From Bacteroidales bacterium (lineage in GTDB: Bacteria > Bacteroidota > Bacteroidia > Bacteroidales > WCHB1-69), in contig JAKSMI010000001.1 in the NCBI GenBank assembly GCA_024400635.1, positions 691,534 to 755,533 on the forward strand: a DNA stretch of 64,000 bases, in the 5' to 3' direction. Shown here one piece after another: positions 31,949 through 39,589 of this stretch (within the stretch, counting starts at the first letter, position 1; every line of letters begins with the position of its first letter). Under the pieces are notes generated by a model. That model ran no database searches, was not told the origin of the DNA, and saw nothing but the letters and a program-made list of their open reading frames with translations. The position numbers and the translations under genes were made by a program.

Positions 31949-34015
31949 TTACTTAGCTAAAATAACGAAAACAGTGCGTCGGTTTTTTGCGCGTCCGGCG
32001 GCAGTATTATTGTCGGCGATGGGTTTTGATTCGCCATAACCTTTGTATTTCAAACGGTTCGAATCCACATTCTGACTTAATACGTAATCGTATACAGACT
32101 TTGCACGTTCCTCCGACAGCTTCTGATTGGATTTGTCATCACCGATATTGTCGGTGTGACCTTGGATTTCGACTTTAACCGTGGGATTTTCATTCAAGAA
32201 TTCAATAAAAAGATCTATGATTCGTTTGGAATTATCGTCAAGTGAAAAATCATTGGTGGAAAAATTGATGTCGTGGAGATCGCAAACCTTGCCGACTTCC
32301 ACTTTTTTCACTTCAGCATCATTTGTAATGACGGGTTGGCTTTGCTGCTCGACAGTGATCATTTTAGTGTCGAAGGAGTGTCCTTCTTTTTTTACATTGA
32401 CAATCAGATTTTCCGGTTTTTCCTTATTGACTTCCGCCGCAATAGCATATTGACCTGTGTTTGCGTTGACTTTGGCCTTGCTTATAACTTTAGACTCGGA
32501 GTTTCGCACCTCTACCACAGCATTTTCAATTTCGCCATCATCGGCTTCCACCTTACCCTTGATGATAATCATACTTTTTGGGCGGGCTGCTTCATAAAGT
32601 TCAAACTGGAAGATATCCCAAGACGTCGGACTAGTTTCGTTGGCATAAAGTTCTCCGACCAACTCGCCTTGGGCGGTATAGTGGTCAGAAGAGAAGTACC
32701 CTGTTTTACCATCAAGGCTAACGAAGAAATCGACTTCATCCCGTTCGGTATTGATAGGATGCCCAATATTGATAGGTTTTGACCATCTGCCTTTGTCGTC
32801 TATTTTAGCATAGAAGACATCCATGCCACCCATACCGTCGTGACCGGAGGAGGAAAAGTAGAGCGTTTTGCTATCGGTGTGAAGGAATGGCGAACGCTCG
32901 TTACCGGCGGTGTTGATGGTTTGACCGAGATTGGTAGGTTTCTGCCATTCTCCGGCGGCGTTTTTACGGGAACACCAAATATCTGAACCGCCAAAGCCGC
33001 CGGGACGGTCGCTGGCAAAAAACAACATCTCGCCATCAGAACTCAACGACGGCTGCGATTCCCACGAGTCGTCGCGATTGATGCCACCACCCAACTTTTC
33101 GGGTGTTGTCCATTCGCCATCTATATAATATGAACAATACAAATCATAGTTTGGATAATTTCCACCACCGATTCTTGCGGGTGTCATTCTTGAAAAAATC
33201 AGCATATCATTGCTCAGGTTGATAGTTGGGCTACCTTCATTGGTGGATACATTGAACGGCGTGGGAAGCGGTTCGCCCTTGCCGAAAGAACCATCACTGC
33301 GCTTTTTACTGTAACTGAAAAATTCCTTGTTAACCTTGTGCCCCTGTCCAAATGGCGAATTGTCGACAACATCCATACGACGAGTGAAATAAAAGCATTC
33401 GCCATCGGGAGAGACGGTTGCCAAATATTCATCATCTTTGGTAGAAATGCCTTTTACCGGTCTTGGCTCAAAAGGAACAGGATTACTCAAAATATGATCG
33501 TAAAACGAAGATTTGTCAATGATGATTTTCGCTTCGTCAAGATATTCCAACTTGGAAACCAAATCAGGATTGTCCAATAGCACCTGCGCGAATTTCTTCG
33601 CTTCAGAAAATCTTTCCATAATGTAAGAAAGTCTGGCTGCATACATATTGTAATGTATCTTATAGTAAGGACAAATATTGTAAATAGCGTTGAAAGCGGC
33701 CAAAGCTTTTTCCGCATTCTGTTTTTTTACTTTGGTATCCAATTCAAAATGATTCATTTCGAGTGGAAGATAGAAGGAGACCGCATAATAATATTGTGCT
33801 TCCAGATAATCTGGATTTTCAGCCAGCAACTCCTCATAGATTTCGACAGCCTCGGATTTTTTCCCTGATTTTTGAAATTCTCGGGCTTTCTTGTACATTT
33901 TTTCAGCCGTTTTTGAAGGATGCTGTTCACAAGGGTCGGCATCGTCTTGAGCGAAGCACCAGTTGCAGCAGCATACGCAAAGCAAAAACAACAATATCTT
34001 ATACCAATTTCTCAT
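31949..34015 (-). CDS. porE: PorE-like type IX secretion protein (TPR, PD40, regulatory and OmpA domains)
   Basis: 688 residues with a signal peptide ending at CFAQDD. Residues 30-160: tetratricopeptide helices (AEKMYKKAREFQKSGKKSEA, EIYEELLAENPDYLEAQYYY). Residues 190-460: PD40/WD40-like propeller blades (SPDGECFYFTRRMD, SSDGEMLFFASDRPGGFGGS, HTDSKTLYFSSSGHDGMGGM). Residues 480-570: carboxypeptidase-regulatory-like sheet (IIIKGKVEADDGEIENAVVE). Residues 580-688: OmpA peptidoglycan-binding domain (VEIQGHTDNIGDDKSNQKLS, AKSVYDYVLSQNVDSNRLKY). This four-domain order is that of PorE, a type IX secretion component that holds the complex at the cell wall. It overlaps aroC by 4 nt. Confidence 0.85.
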   Translation of the reverse strand: MRNWYKILLFLLCVCCCNWCFAQDDADPCEQHPSKTAEKMYKKAREFQKSGKKSEAVEIYEELLAENPDYLEAQYYYAVSFYLPLEMNHFELDTKVKKQNAEKALAAFNAIYNICPYYKIHYNMYAARLSYIMERFSEAKKFAQVLLDNPDLVSKLEYLDEAKIIIDKSSFYDHILSNPVPFEPRPVKGISTKDDEYLATVSPDGECFYFTRRMDVVDNSPFGQGHKVNKEFFSYSKKRSDGSFGKGEPLPTPFNVSTNEGSPTINLSNDMLIFSRMTPARIGGGNYPNYDLYCSYYIDGEWTTPEKLGGGINRDDSWESQPSLSSDGEMLFFASDRPGGFGGSDIWCSRKNAAGEWQKPTNLGQTINTAGNERSPFLHTDSKTLYFSSSGHDGMGGMDVFYAKIDDKGRWSKPINIGHPINTERDEVDFFVSLDGKTGYFSSDHYTAQGELVGELYANETSPTSWDIFQFELYEAARPKSMIIIKGKVEADDGEIENAVVEVRNSESKVISKAKVNANTGQYAIAAEVNKEKPENLIVNVKKEGHSFDTKMITVEQQSQPVITNDAEVKKVEVGKVCDLHDINFSTNDFSLDDNSKRIIDLFIEFLNENPTVKVEIQGHTDNIGDDKSNQKLSEERAKSVYDYVLSQNVDSNRLKYKGYGESKPIADNNTAAGRAKNRRTVFVILAK

Positions 34016-34968
34016 TTTTGATGATTCATTAAATAAAAATCTGCAATGACAAGAGCCGCCATGGCCTCAACGACGGGCAATACGCGTGGAACTACACAAC
34101 GGTCATTGCGGTTGGATGCTTTATAGGTGATGGGATTCCCATCAAAATCAATGGTTTTCTGTTCCATCTGCAGAGATGGTATGGGTTTGAAAGCCACATT
34201 GAAAACGATGTCCTGTCCATTGCTGATGCCAGCCTGAATACCACCATCATGGTTAGTGTTGAAGGAAAAATCAGGATTCTGCGTATCGTTGTATTCCGAA
34301 CCGCACATATCGGCAGCGGCAAAACCTTCACCGATTTCAAAACCCTTGGCAGCGTTAATGGACATCATGGCAAAAGCCAAACGGGCACTTAGCTTATTAT
34401 AGACAGGCTCGCCCAAACCCGCAGGTACATTGTGGATGGTGCAGCGGACTTTGGCACCCATCGTGTCGCCTTCGAGCGAAGCACACGCCATTGAAACGGT
34501 TTCTGCAGTGATACCAATGCCCAATTTTTGCAGAAATTGCTTGGCCAACGCCCCTGCCACCACACGACAAACCGTCTGCCTTGCCGACGCACGGCCACAT
34601 TCCTCATTGTTTTTTACACCATATTTTTCCTTATAAACAAAAGAAGAGTGTGAGGGCTTAATAATATTATTAACTGATTGATTGATTTTTACATCCTTAT
34701 TAGGAATGTTGAACCTAATTATGTCACCCGTGGTATAACCTTGTTCATCTATGCCAGAAGAGAAAACAACCTCATCGGTTTCACGGCGTTGCGTCGAATA
34801 AATGTCATTTGAGGGTGCACGACGAAACAACTCTTCAGAGATGAATTTTTTATCAACAAGAATGCCTGCGGGAAAATTCTCCAACATCCCCCACATTTCC
34901 TTCTGGTGGGTATCACCGCCATCTTGAAGGCGCAAAACAATTCCAAAGACATCTTCGTTATTCATCAT
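34012..34968 (-). CDS. aroC: Chorismate synthase, short divergent form
   Basis: 318 residues, about 40 shorter than usual. Matches to the family: NFPAGILVDKKFISEELFRR, SGIDEQGYTTGDIIRFNIPN, PSHSSFVYKEKYGVKN, CGRASARQTVCRVVAGALAK, GLGEPVYNKLSARLAFAMMS and NHDGGIQAGISNGQDIVFNV, with the late RNDRCVVPRVLPVVEAM. The N-terminal signature GESHG reads GDTHQ here, keeping the His but not the rest. It converts EPSP to chorismate using reduced FMN. ATG overlap with porE (ATGA) shows translational coupling. The changed start and length make it a divergent but probably active member. Confidence 0.88.
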   Translation of the reverse strand: MMNNEDVFGIVLRLQDGGDTHQKEMWGMLENFPAGILVDKKFISEELFRRAPSNDIYSTQRRETDEVVFSSGIDEQGYTTGDIIRFNIPNKDVKINQSVNNIIKPSHSSFVYKEKYGVKNNEECGRASARQTVCRVVAGALAKQFLQKLGIGITAETVSMACASLEGDTMGAKVRCTIHNVPAGLGEPVYNKLSARLAFAMMSINAAKGFEIGEGFAAADMCGSEYNDTQNPDFSFNTNHDGGIQAGISNGQDIVFNVAFKPIPSLQMEQKTIDFDGNPITYKASNRNDRCVVPRVLPVVEAMAALVIADFYLMNHQK

Positions 34969-34981
34969 TACATATAAAATG

Positions 34982-34989
34982 CAAAATTA
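34982..34989 (-). promoter_or_regulatory. -7 box for the aroC-porE-murC operon
   Basis: TAATTTTG on the minus strand (CAAAATTA on +), 14 nt before ATG 34968. The distance implies a very short leader. Confidence 0.6.
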
Positions 34990-35124
34990 CATAAAAATAT
35001 AATGTACTCGAACAGCCGCTGTTTCTACGACATCTTTTTATGCTCAAAATCCGCTTATTAAATTGAATTTTAGTTTTTTTAAGAAAAAAATGATTTTTTT
35101 GAACCATTATTATAAATAAAGATG

Positions 35125-35132
35125 TATTTTTG
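35125..35132 (+). promoter_or_regulatory. -7 box for the two small lipoprotein genes
   Basis: TATTTTTG matches TAnnTTTG, about 72 nt before ATG 35205; this favours 35205 over the in-frame 35130 start, which would fall in the box. Confidence 0.65.
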
Positions 35133-35204
35133 CAGGCTGAATTTATGAAGAATAAAAAAAGACAAATTTATTCATTATCAATTAATAACTTAAAACAAAC
35201 AATT

Positions 35205-35729
35205 ATGAAAAGAAATCTTTTGGTATTTGCTTTAGTAGCAATCATCGCATTAAGCGTTACTTCTTGCGGTAAGAAAAATGAAAAAACCAACACTGACAAA
35301 TTGTGCATTGAAAAAGGTTGGGTATTGAAATCAGCTACCGTAACTCCTGCTATTACCGTTTCTGGTAAAACCACTACCGATTTTTATGCTGATTATCTTT
35401 TTGAATATGAACAAGATGACATCATGGTATTTGCAAAATCAGGTAGCGAAACCATTAAGCCGGGTTCTAAAAAACCTGCTGATGATCAAGATGGTTATGT
35501 AGAAGACAAGGCTTCAACTTGGAAATTCAACGATGACGAAAGCGTTCTGACTTGCCAACTTCCTTTCTTGTATGATTTGGCCGCTATGCCTGCTCGTACA
35601 TTCTCTCCCGCTTTTGAAAACTGCACTATCAGCAAGCTTTCAGAAACTGAAATGGTTCTCATCTACAAAGGTGTTATCGATTTCAACAAAACTGAATACA
35701 CTTTCACTTTGACTTACAATGCAAAATAA
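35205..35729 (+). CDS. Lipoprotein of unknown function, lipocalin-like size
   Basis: 174 residues from ATG 35205. MKRNLLVFALVAIIAL leads to the lipobox VTSC. The mature part has KGWVLKSATVTPAITVSGK, FYADYLFEYEQDDIMVFAKS, STWKFNDDESVLTCQLPFLY, a stretch ISKLSETEMVLIYKGV and the terminal strand TEYTFTLTYNAK. The W, DDIMxF and SETEMVL pattern fits the small lipocalin-like/DUF5004-type Bacteroidota lipoproteins, from memory only. It is followed by a second lipoprotein gene after 48 nt. Confidence 0.65.
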   Translation: MKRNLLVFALVAIIALSVTSCGKKNEKTNTDKLCIEKGWVLKSATVTPAITVSGKTTTDFYADYLFEYEQDDIMVFAKSGSETIKPGSKKPADDQDGYVEDKASTWKFNDDESVLTCQLPFLYDLAAMPARTFSPAFENCTISKLSETEMVLIYKGVIDFNKTEYTFTLTYNAK

Positions 35730-35777
35730 TTGAACGTCAACACAATTTTTATAAACAACAATTAAAAAAAGAAAAAA

Positions 35778-36083
35778 ATGAAAAAATTATTTTTAGTTTT
35801 ATTAGCAGGCGCATTGTTCGTAGCTTGCGGTAACAAAGCTGAAGAACCAGTTGTTGAAGAAGTAGTAGCTGAAGAACCAGTTGTTGAAGAAGTAGTAGAA
35901 GAAGCTGAACCAGTTGTTGAAGAAACAGCTGTAGTTGAAGAAGAAACTACTGTTAAACAAGAAGCTAAGAAAGCTGCTAAAAACGTAGCAAAAGAAGCCA
36001 TCAAAGTTGGTGAAGAAAAAGCTGTTGAAGCTATCAACAACGAACCCGCTAAGAATGAAGCTCAAACTATGAGAAGAAGATAA
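35778..36083 (+). CDS. Small Glu/Val-repeat lipoprotein
   Basis: 101 residues. MKKLFLVLLAGALF leads to lipobox VAC. The mature part is low-complexity: EEPVVEEVVAEEPVVEEVVE, more EEAEPVVEETAVVEEE, then a basic amphipathic helix (KQEAKKAAKNVAKEAIKVGE) and the end TMRRR. It could be a periplasmic spacer or filament-like protein tied to the membrane by its lipid. The acidic part and the basic helix may pair. A 30-bp tandem repeat encodes the first two units. A strong terminator follows. Confidence 0.7.
   Translation: MKKLFLVLLAGALFVACGNKAEEPVVEEVVAEEPVVEEVVEEAEPVVEETAVVEEETTVKQEAKKAAKNVAKEAIKVGEEKAVEAINNEPAKNEAQTMRRR
35838..35897 (+). repeat. 30-bp tandem repeat (two units) inside a coding region
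   Basis: Units at 35838-35867 and 35868-35897 are identical and encode AEEPVVEEVV twice; a shortened third unit follows. Slipped-strand changes would alter the spacer length without breaking the frame. Confidence 0.8.
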
Positions 36084-36103
36084 TTTTATCTTAGATCATA
36101 ATG

Positions 36104-36136
36104 AAAAAAGGGAGTTCAATTGAACTCCCTTTTTTT
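36104..36136. terminator. Bidirectional terminator with 10-bp stem
   Basis: GGGAGTTCAATTGAACTCCC (36110-36129) is a perfect palindrome with A6 before it and T7 after it. It ends the two-lipoprotein unit on + and could also end the LysM/M23 unit on -. Confidence 0.85.
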
Positions 36137-36181
36137 GCTATTATAGATACCAAATCAATAAATTATCACAGTTTATATCTT

Positions 36182-37123
36182 TTACTTAACCCTGATTTTC
36201 TGACCAATATCAATAGTGTCGTTCTCTTTCATGTGATTCAGCTCTAACAATTTGGAAAGTGAAATGTGATATTTGGTGGAGATGCGATACATTGTATCGC
36301 CGGCCTTCACAACATAATATTCAGCTTGACTATCATTTTGTGGTTCAGACTTTTCAACTTGATTTATTTGAGACTTAGTATTATCAATTTTAAATTCCTG
36401 CTTCGGTAAAGCCAAATCGCTTTCATTGAGGACTAAATTATTCTCAACAAGTTCCATCATTTGAAAATCAATGAAAAGACTCGGGTCGAAGCATTCGTTC
36501 ATAAAGCGGCTTTCAAAATGCAGGATTTCCTTTCCATTATTTTTTGCTTTTCCTGAAGCTCCAACCACATCGCCGGCTTGTAGAATTTGTCCAGGAGTGA
36601 CCAAAATTTTGCTAAGGTTAGCATAAACCGTCTCGAGGCCGTTATAATGTCTTACCACCACCACTTCCCCATAATCACCATAAACTTGTGCCATGCGGAC
36701 AACGCCATCAAAACAAGTTTTTACGGGAGAACCCAGTGGGAGCGACAAATCAACGCCAGGGTGAAAATCGTTTTTAATTGGACCGAATGCTGTACTCAAC
36801 GTGCCCGTACAAGGTGCGGCAAATGGATTGTTATTGCTTTGTACCAGAATAATACGCAGTGGATTGCCGCCGAAAGGAATGTTCAATTGTCGACTGCGGA
36901 TATGGCGGGTATCCCAATATTTGTCGTAAAGTCCATAGCCTGGAATCTGATAGGTTTCACTAATCATATCTAAGTCGTCAATATCGGGAGCATCGGGATT
37001 GCCCGGAACTGCTGAAGTATCAGCCAAAGCCCGTTGCTGACTTTGGAGGGTGATATCCAAAACCTGCCCTTGGAGGCAGATTTGCAAGCTAAAAATCATC
37101 AGTACAATCAAATATTTTTTCAT
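36182..37123 (-). CDS. LysM and M23 (LytM) domain murein protein, degenerate active site
   Basis: 313 residues with a signal peptide ending near QGQV. The M23 domain is at about residues 95-205: FGPIKNDFHPGVDLSLPLGS (zinc His and Asp), GEVVVVRHYNGLETVYANLS and GKEILHFESR. The usual H-x-H near the end is I-L-H, so the general-base His is missing while the three zinc ligands remain. A C-terminal LysM domain (YVVKAGDTMYRISTKYHISL, LNHMKENDTIDIGQKIRVK) binds peptidoglycan. It may be an amidase activator like EnvC/NlpD rather than an active endopeptidase. It overlaps the flippase-like gene by 4 nt. Confidence 0.85.
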   Translation of the reverse strand: MKKYLIVLMIFSLQICLQGQVLDITLQSQQRALADTSAVPGNPDAPDIDDLDMISETYQIPGYGLYDKYWDTRHIRSRQLNIPFGGNPLRIILVQSNNNPFAAPCTGTLSTAFGPIKNDFHPGVDLSLPLGSPVKTCFDGVVRMAQVYGDYGEVVVVRHYNGLETVYANLSKILVTPGQILQAGDVVGASGKAKNNGKEILHFESRFMNECFDPSLFIDFQMMELVENNLVLNESDLALPKQEFKIDNTKSQINQVEKSEPQNDSQAEYYVVKAGDTMYRISTKYHISLSKLLELNHMKENDTIDIGQKIRVK

Positions 37124-38187
37124 TGTTCGACAGGCGTTGTTTTAGCTTTCATAAATGAAGCGATAATGAGCGAAATAATGCCCACCACAATAATCATCAT
37201 GGTTTGACCGAGCCAACCCACCCAACCGGCAGCCAGACCAGCTTCCTTGGAGACGCCGTATAGCAACAATACTTGTGCCACCATCCAAGGATATGCACCC
37301 AGACCACCTTGGGCGACCATGTAAGCTATAGTACTCAAAATCAATACGGTAAATGCTGGAGCGGGACCTAAATCAATCAAGAAGTCAAAGGCGAAAAAGC
37401 ACATATAGGTTCCTAAGAAATAAAGGAACCACATTAGAACTGTGTATAAAACGAAAAGCCATGGATGTTTAACATCCTTAATGGAAATCAAGCCCTGCCA
37501 AATGCCCACAAAGAAATTCTTGATTTTTACAAAAAAAGGAATTTTTCCCCACTTGTCGCGTGTTTTGTAGATGACGAAAATTGCTAAGGCGAACAAAACG
37601 ACGGCAATATACATCAAATAGTTGTGAAGCATTGAATAAGCCTTTTCCTGCATCCATACTCCGAGTGTTTGTCCGCTCTGGTCGTTGACGATGATTTGAG
37701 ACAGCAAAGCCGTATTCAGTACGATGACGATGATGAGCAGGAAAATCCAGCAGAGGAGATCGAAAGCCCGTTCGGCAACGATGGTTCCCAAAGATTTTTG
37801 GAAGGGCACTTTTTCATAGCGCTGCAGAAAAACGCAACGCAGTACTTCACCAGCACGGGGGAGGCCCAAATTGCCCAAATAGCAAATCATCACCGAGAAA
37901 AAAGTCATACTTTTTCGCACTGTGTAGCCCAATGGCTCAATCAAAGTGATATTACGTAACGCTCTAACATAATGTGCGATACATCCAATTATCATGGACA
38001 AGACAATAAAAAACCAGCTACGAGGATTGTTGATGCCCAATATGACATTTTTTATTTCGGCATATTCTTTTTCTGTCATTCCACGAAGCGAAAGCCAAAT
38101 AAAAAACACGCCGATTCCAAGAAAAATCATCAACTGGATGACGGATTTGAGTCTTCCCTTCTTTGTTTTTTCCTTTTCTTCAGACAT
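37120..38187 (-). CDS. Flippase-like / LPG-synthase-type membrane protein (UPF0104 family)
   Basis: 355 residues with about eight hydrophobic helices after a basic N-terminal tail. Family motifs: SFFIVLS-like WFFIVLSMIIGCIAHYVRAL, SVMICYLGNLGLPRAGEVLR, TIVAERAFDLLCW and AQGGLGAYPWMVAQVLL. Members include the YbhN and AglD proteins and the membrane part of MprF-type synthases; they may flip lipids. No catalytic synthase domain is fused. Translationally coupled to the LysM/M23 gene by a 4-nt overlap; a TATCTTTG box lies 18 nt upstream. Confidence 0.85.
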   Translation of the reverse strand: MSEEKEKTKKGRLKSVIQLMIFLGIGVFFIWLSLRGMTEKEYAEIKNVILGINNPRSWFFIVLSMIIGCIAHYVRALRNITLIEPLGYTVRKSMTFFSVMICYLGNLGLPRAGEVLRCVFLQRYEKVPFQKSLGTIVAERAFDLLCWIFLLIIVIVLNTALLSQIIVNDQSGQTLGVWMQEKAYSMLHNYLMYIAVVLFALAIFVIYKTRDKWGKIPFFVKIKNFFVGIWQGLISIKDVKHPWLFVLYTVLMWFLYFLGTYMCFFAFDFLIDLGPAPAFTVLILSTIAYMVAQGGLGAYPWMVAQVLLLYGVSKEAGLAAGWVGWLGQTMMIIVVGIISLIIASFMKAKTTPVEQ

Positions 38188-38205
38188 TTATCAATGATTA
38201 AAATG

Positions 38206-38213
38206 CAAAGATA
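38206..38213 (-). promoter_or_regulatory. -7 box for the flippase-like gene
   Basis: TATCTTTG on the minus strand (CAAAGATA on +), 18 nt before ATG 38187; divergent from the aminotransferase promoter 13 nt away. Confidence 0.65.
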
Positions 38214-38226
38214 CGCAAAAATTTTG

Positions 38227-38234
38227 TACTTTTG
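38227..38234 (+). promoter_or_regulatory. -7 box for the aminotransferase gene
   Basis: TACTTTTG matches TAnnTTTG, 47 nt before ATG 38282. Confidence 0.65.
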
Positions 38235-38281
38235 CTTTTTCAATCCTTAATATATAAACATATAAATAAAAAAATAATATC

Positions 38282-39586
38282 ATGAAGAACACTCCAATCC
38301 CAGCAGAAATTGTCAACAAAGTCGTAGCCGAAAGTGGTATCAGAGAAATCGGTAAAGCTTCTATTCGTGAAGTCAAGCGTTTAATTAATGATATCGAAGC
38401 CGCCAGCGGCGAAAAATTTGTCAGAATGGAAATGGGTATTCCTGGTCTTCCTGCTTGCAAACTGGGCGTTGATGCTCAAATAAAAGCTTTGCAAAATGGG
38501 GTTGCTGCCATTTATCCCGACATTGACGGAACGCCAGAACTCAAGAATGAAGCCTCCCGTTTTGTAAAAAAATTCATTGACCTCGATGTTGATCCCGCCT
38601 GCTGTATCCCCACTGTAGGCTCAATGATGGGTGGCATGGCTGGTTTTATGACCTTTGTCCGCGCCCACAAGGAACGCGACACCACCTTATTCATTGACCC
38701 TGGTTTCCCTGTACAGAAACAACAGCACCGCGTAATGGGTCTCAAATATGAAACTTTCGACGTTTACAACTTCCGTGGTACTAAATTGCGCGACAAACTC
38801 GAAAGCTACCTTAAAAAAGGAAACATCCATACCATCATGTATTCAAATCCCAACAATCCGTCTTGGGTTTGCCTGACCGAAGAAGAACTGCAAATCATTG
38901 GTGAAATGGCAAACAAATACGATGTGTTTGTATTCGAGGATTTGGCCTACTTCGGCATGGACTTCCGCCGCGACATTTCACAACCTGGCGTGTTCCAGCC
39001 TTCCGTAGGTAAATATACCGACAACTACGCTTTGCTGATTTCCGGCTCAAAGGCATTCAGCTATGCTGGTGAACGTATCGCCTTATTGGTTTTATCTAAC
39101 AAACTGTATAATAGCGAATTTCCAGATCTCGTTCCTTACTTTGGCACACCAAAACTCGGCAGAGCCATTATCTACGGAACAGTATATGCCATCAGTTCAG
39201 GAACATCACATTCAGCACAATACGCTTTGGCAGCCATCCTGAAAGCTTGCAACGACGGCACCTACAACTATCTCGATGATGTGAAAGAATACGCTGAAAA
39301 AGCCGCCATCATGAAGAAAATGTTCACCGACAATGGTTTTGTCATCGTTTATGATAAAGATGGTGACATGCCTTTGGCAGATGGTTTCTATTTCACTTTG
39401 GCTTATCCAGGTATGAGTGGAGAAGAATTGCTGAAAGAATTCTTGTACTATGGTGTAAGCGCCATCGCACTTTCCATTACAGGCAGCGAAAGAACCGAAG
39501 GTCTGCGCGCTTGCGTTTCTTTGGTCAACCGCAACCAGTTCCCCGCCCTCGAAGAAAGATTGAAAGCATTCAAAGCAAACCACTAA
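38282..39586 (+). CDS. PLP-dependent aminotransferase, class I/II
   Basis: 434 residues of fold type I. Motifs: GIPGLPACKLGVDAQIKALQ and YPDIDGTPELKNEASRFVKK near the N-terminus, TIMYSNPNNPSWVCLTEEEL (substrate Asn), FEDLAYFGMDF, ISGSKAFSYAGERIALLVLS with the PLP-binding Lys, and the C-terminal Arg region GSERTEGLRACVSLV. Related Bacteroidota proteins are annotated broadly; substrate cannot be told from sequence. Divergent from the flippase-like gene and 3 nt ahead of the L,D-transpeptidase gene. Confidence 0.9.
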   Translation: MKNTPIPAEIVNKVVAESGIREIGKASIREVKRLINDIEAASGEKFVRMEMGIPGLPACKLGVDAQIKALQNGVAAIYPDIDGTPELKNEASRFVKKFIDLDVDPACCIPTVGSMMGGMAGFMTFVRAHKERDTTLFIDPGFPVQKQQHRVMGLKYETFDVYNFRGTKLRDKLESYLKKGNIHTIMYSNPNNPSWVCLTEEELQIIGEMANKYDVFVFEDLAYFGMDFRRDISQPGVFQPSVGKYTDNYALLISGSKAFSYAGERIALLVLSNKLYNSEFPDLVPYFGTPKLGRAIIYGTVYAISSGTSHSAQYALAAILKACNDGTYNYLDDVKEYAEKAAIMKKMFTDNGFVIVYDKDGDMPLADGFYFTLAYPGMSGEELLKEFLYYGVSAIALSITGSERTEGLRACVSLVNRNQFPALEERLKAFKANH

Positions 39587-39589
39587 TCA

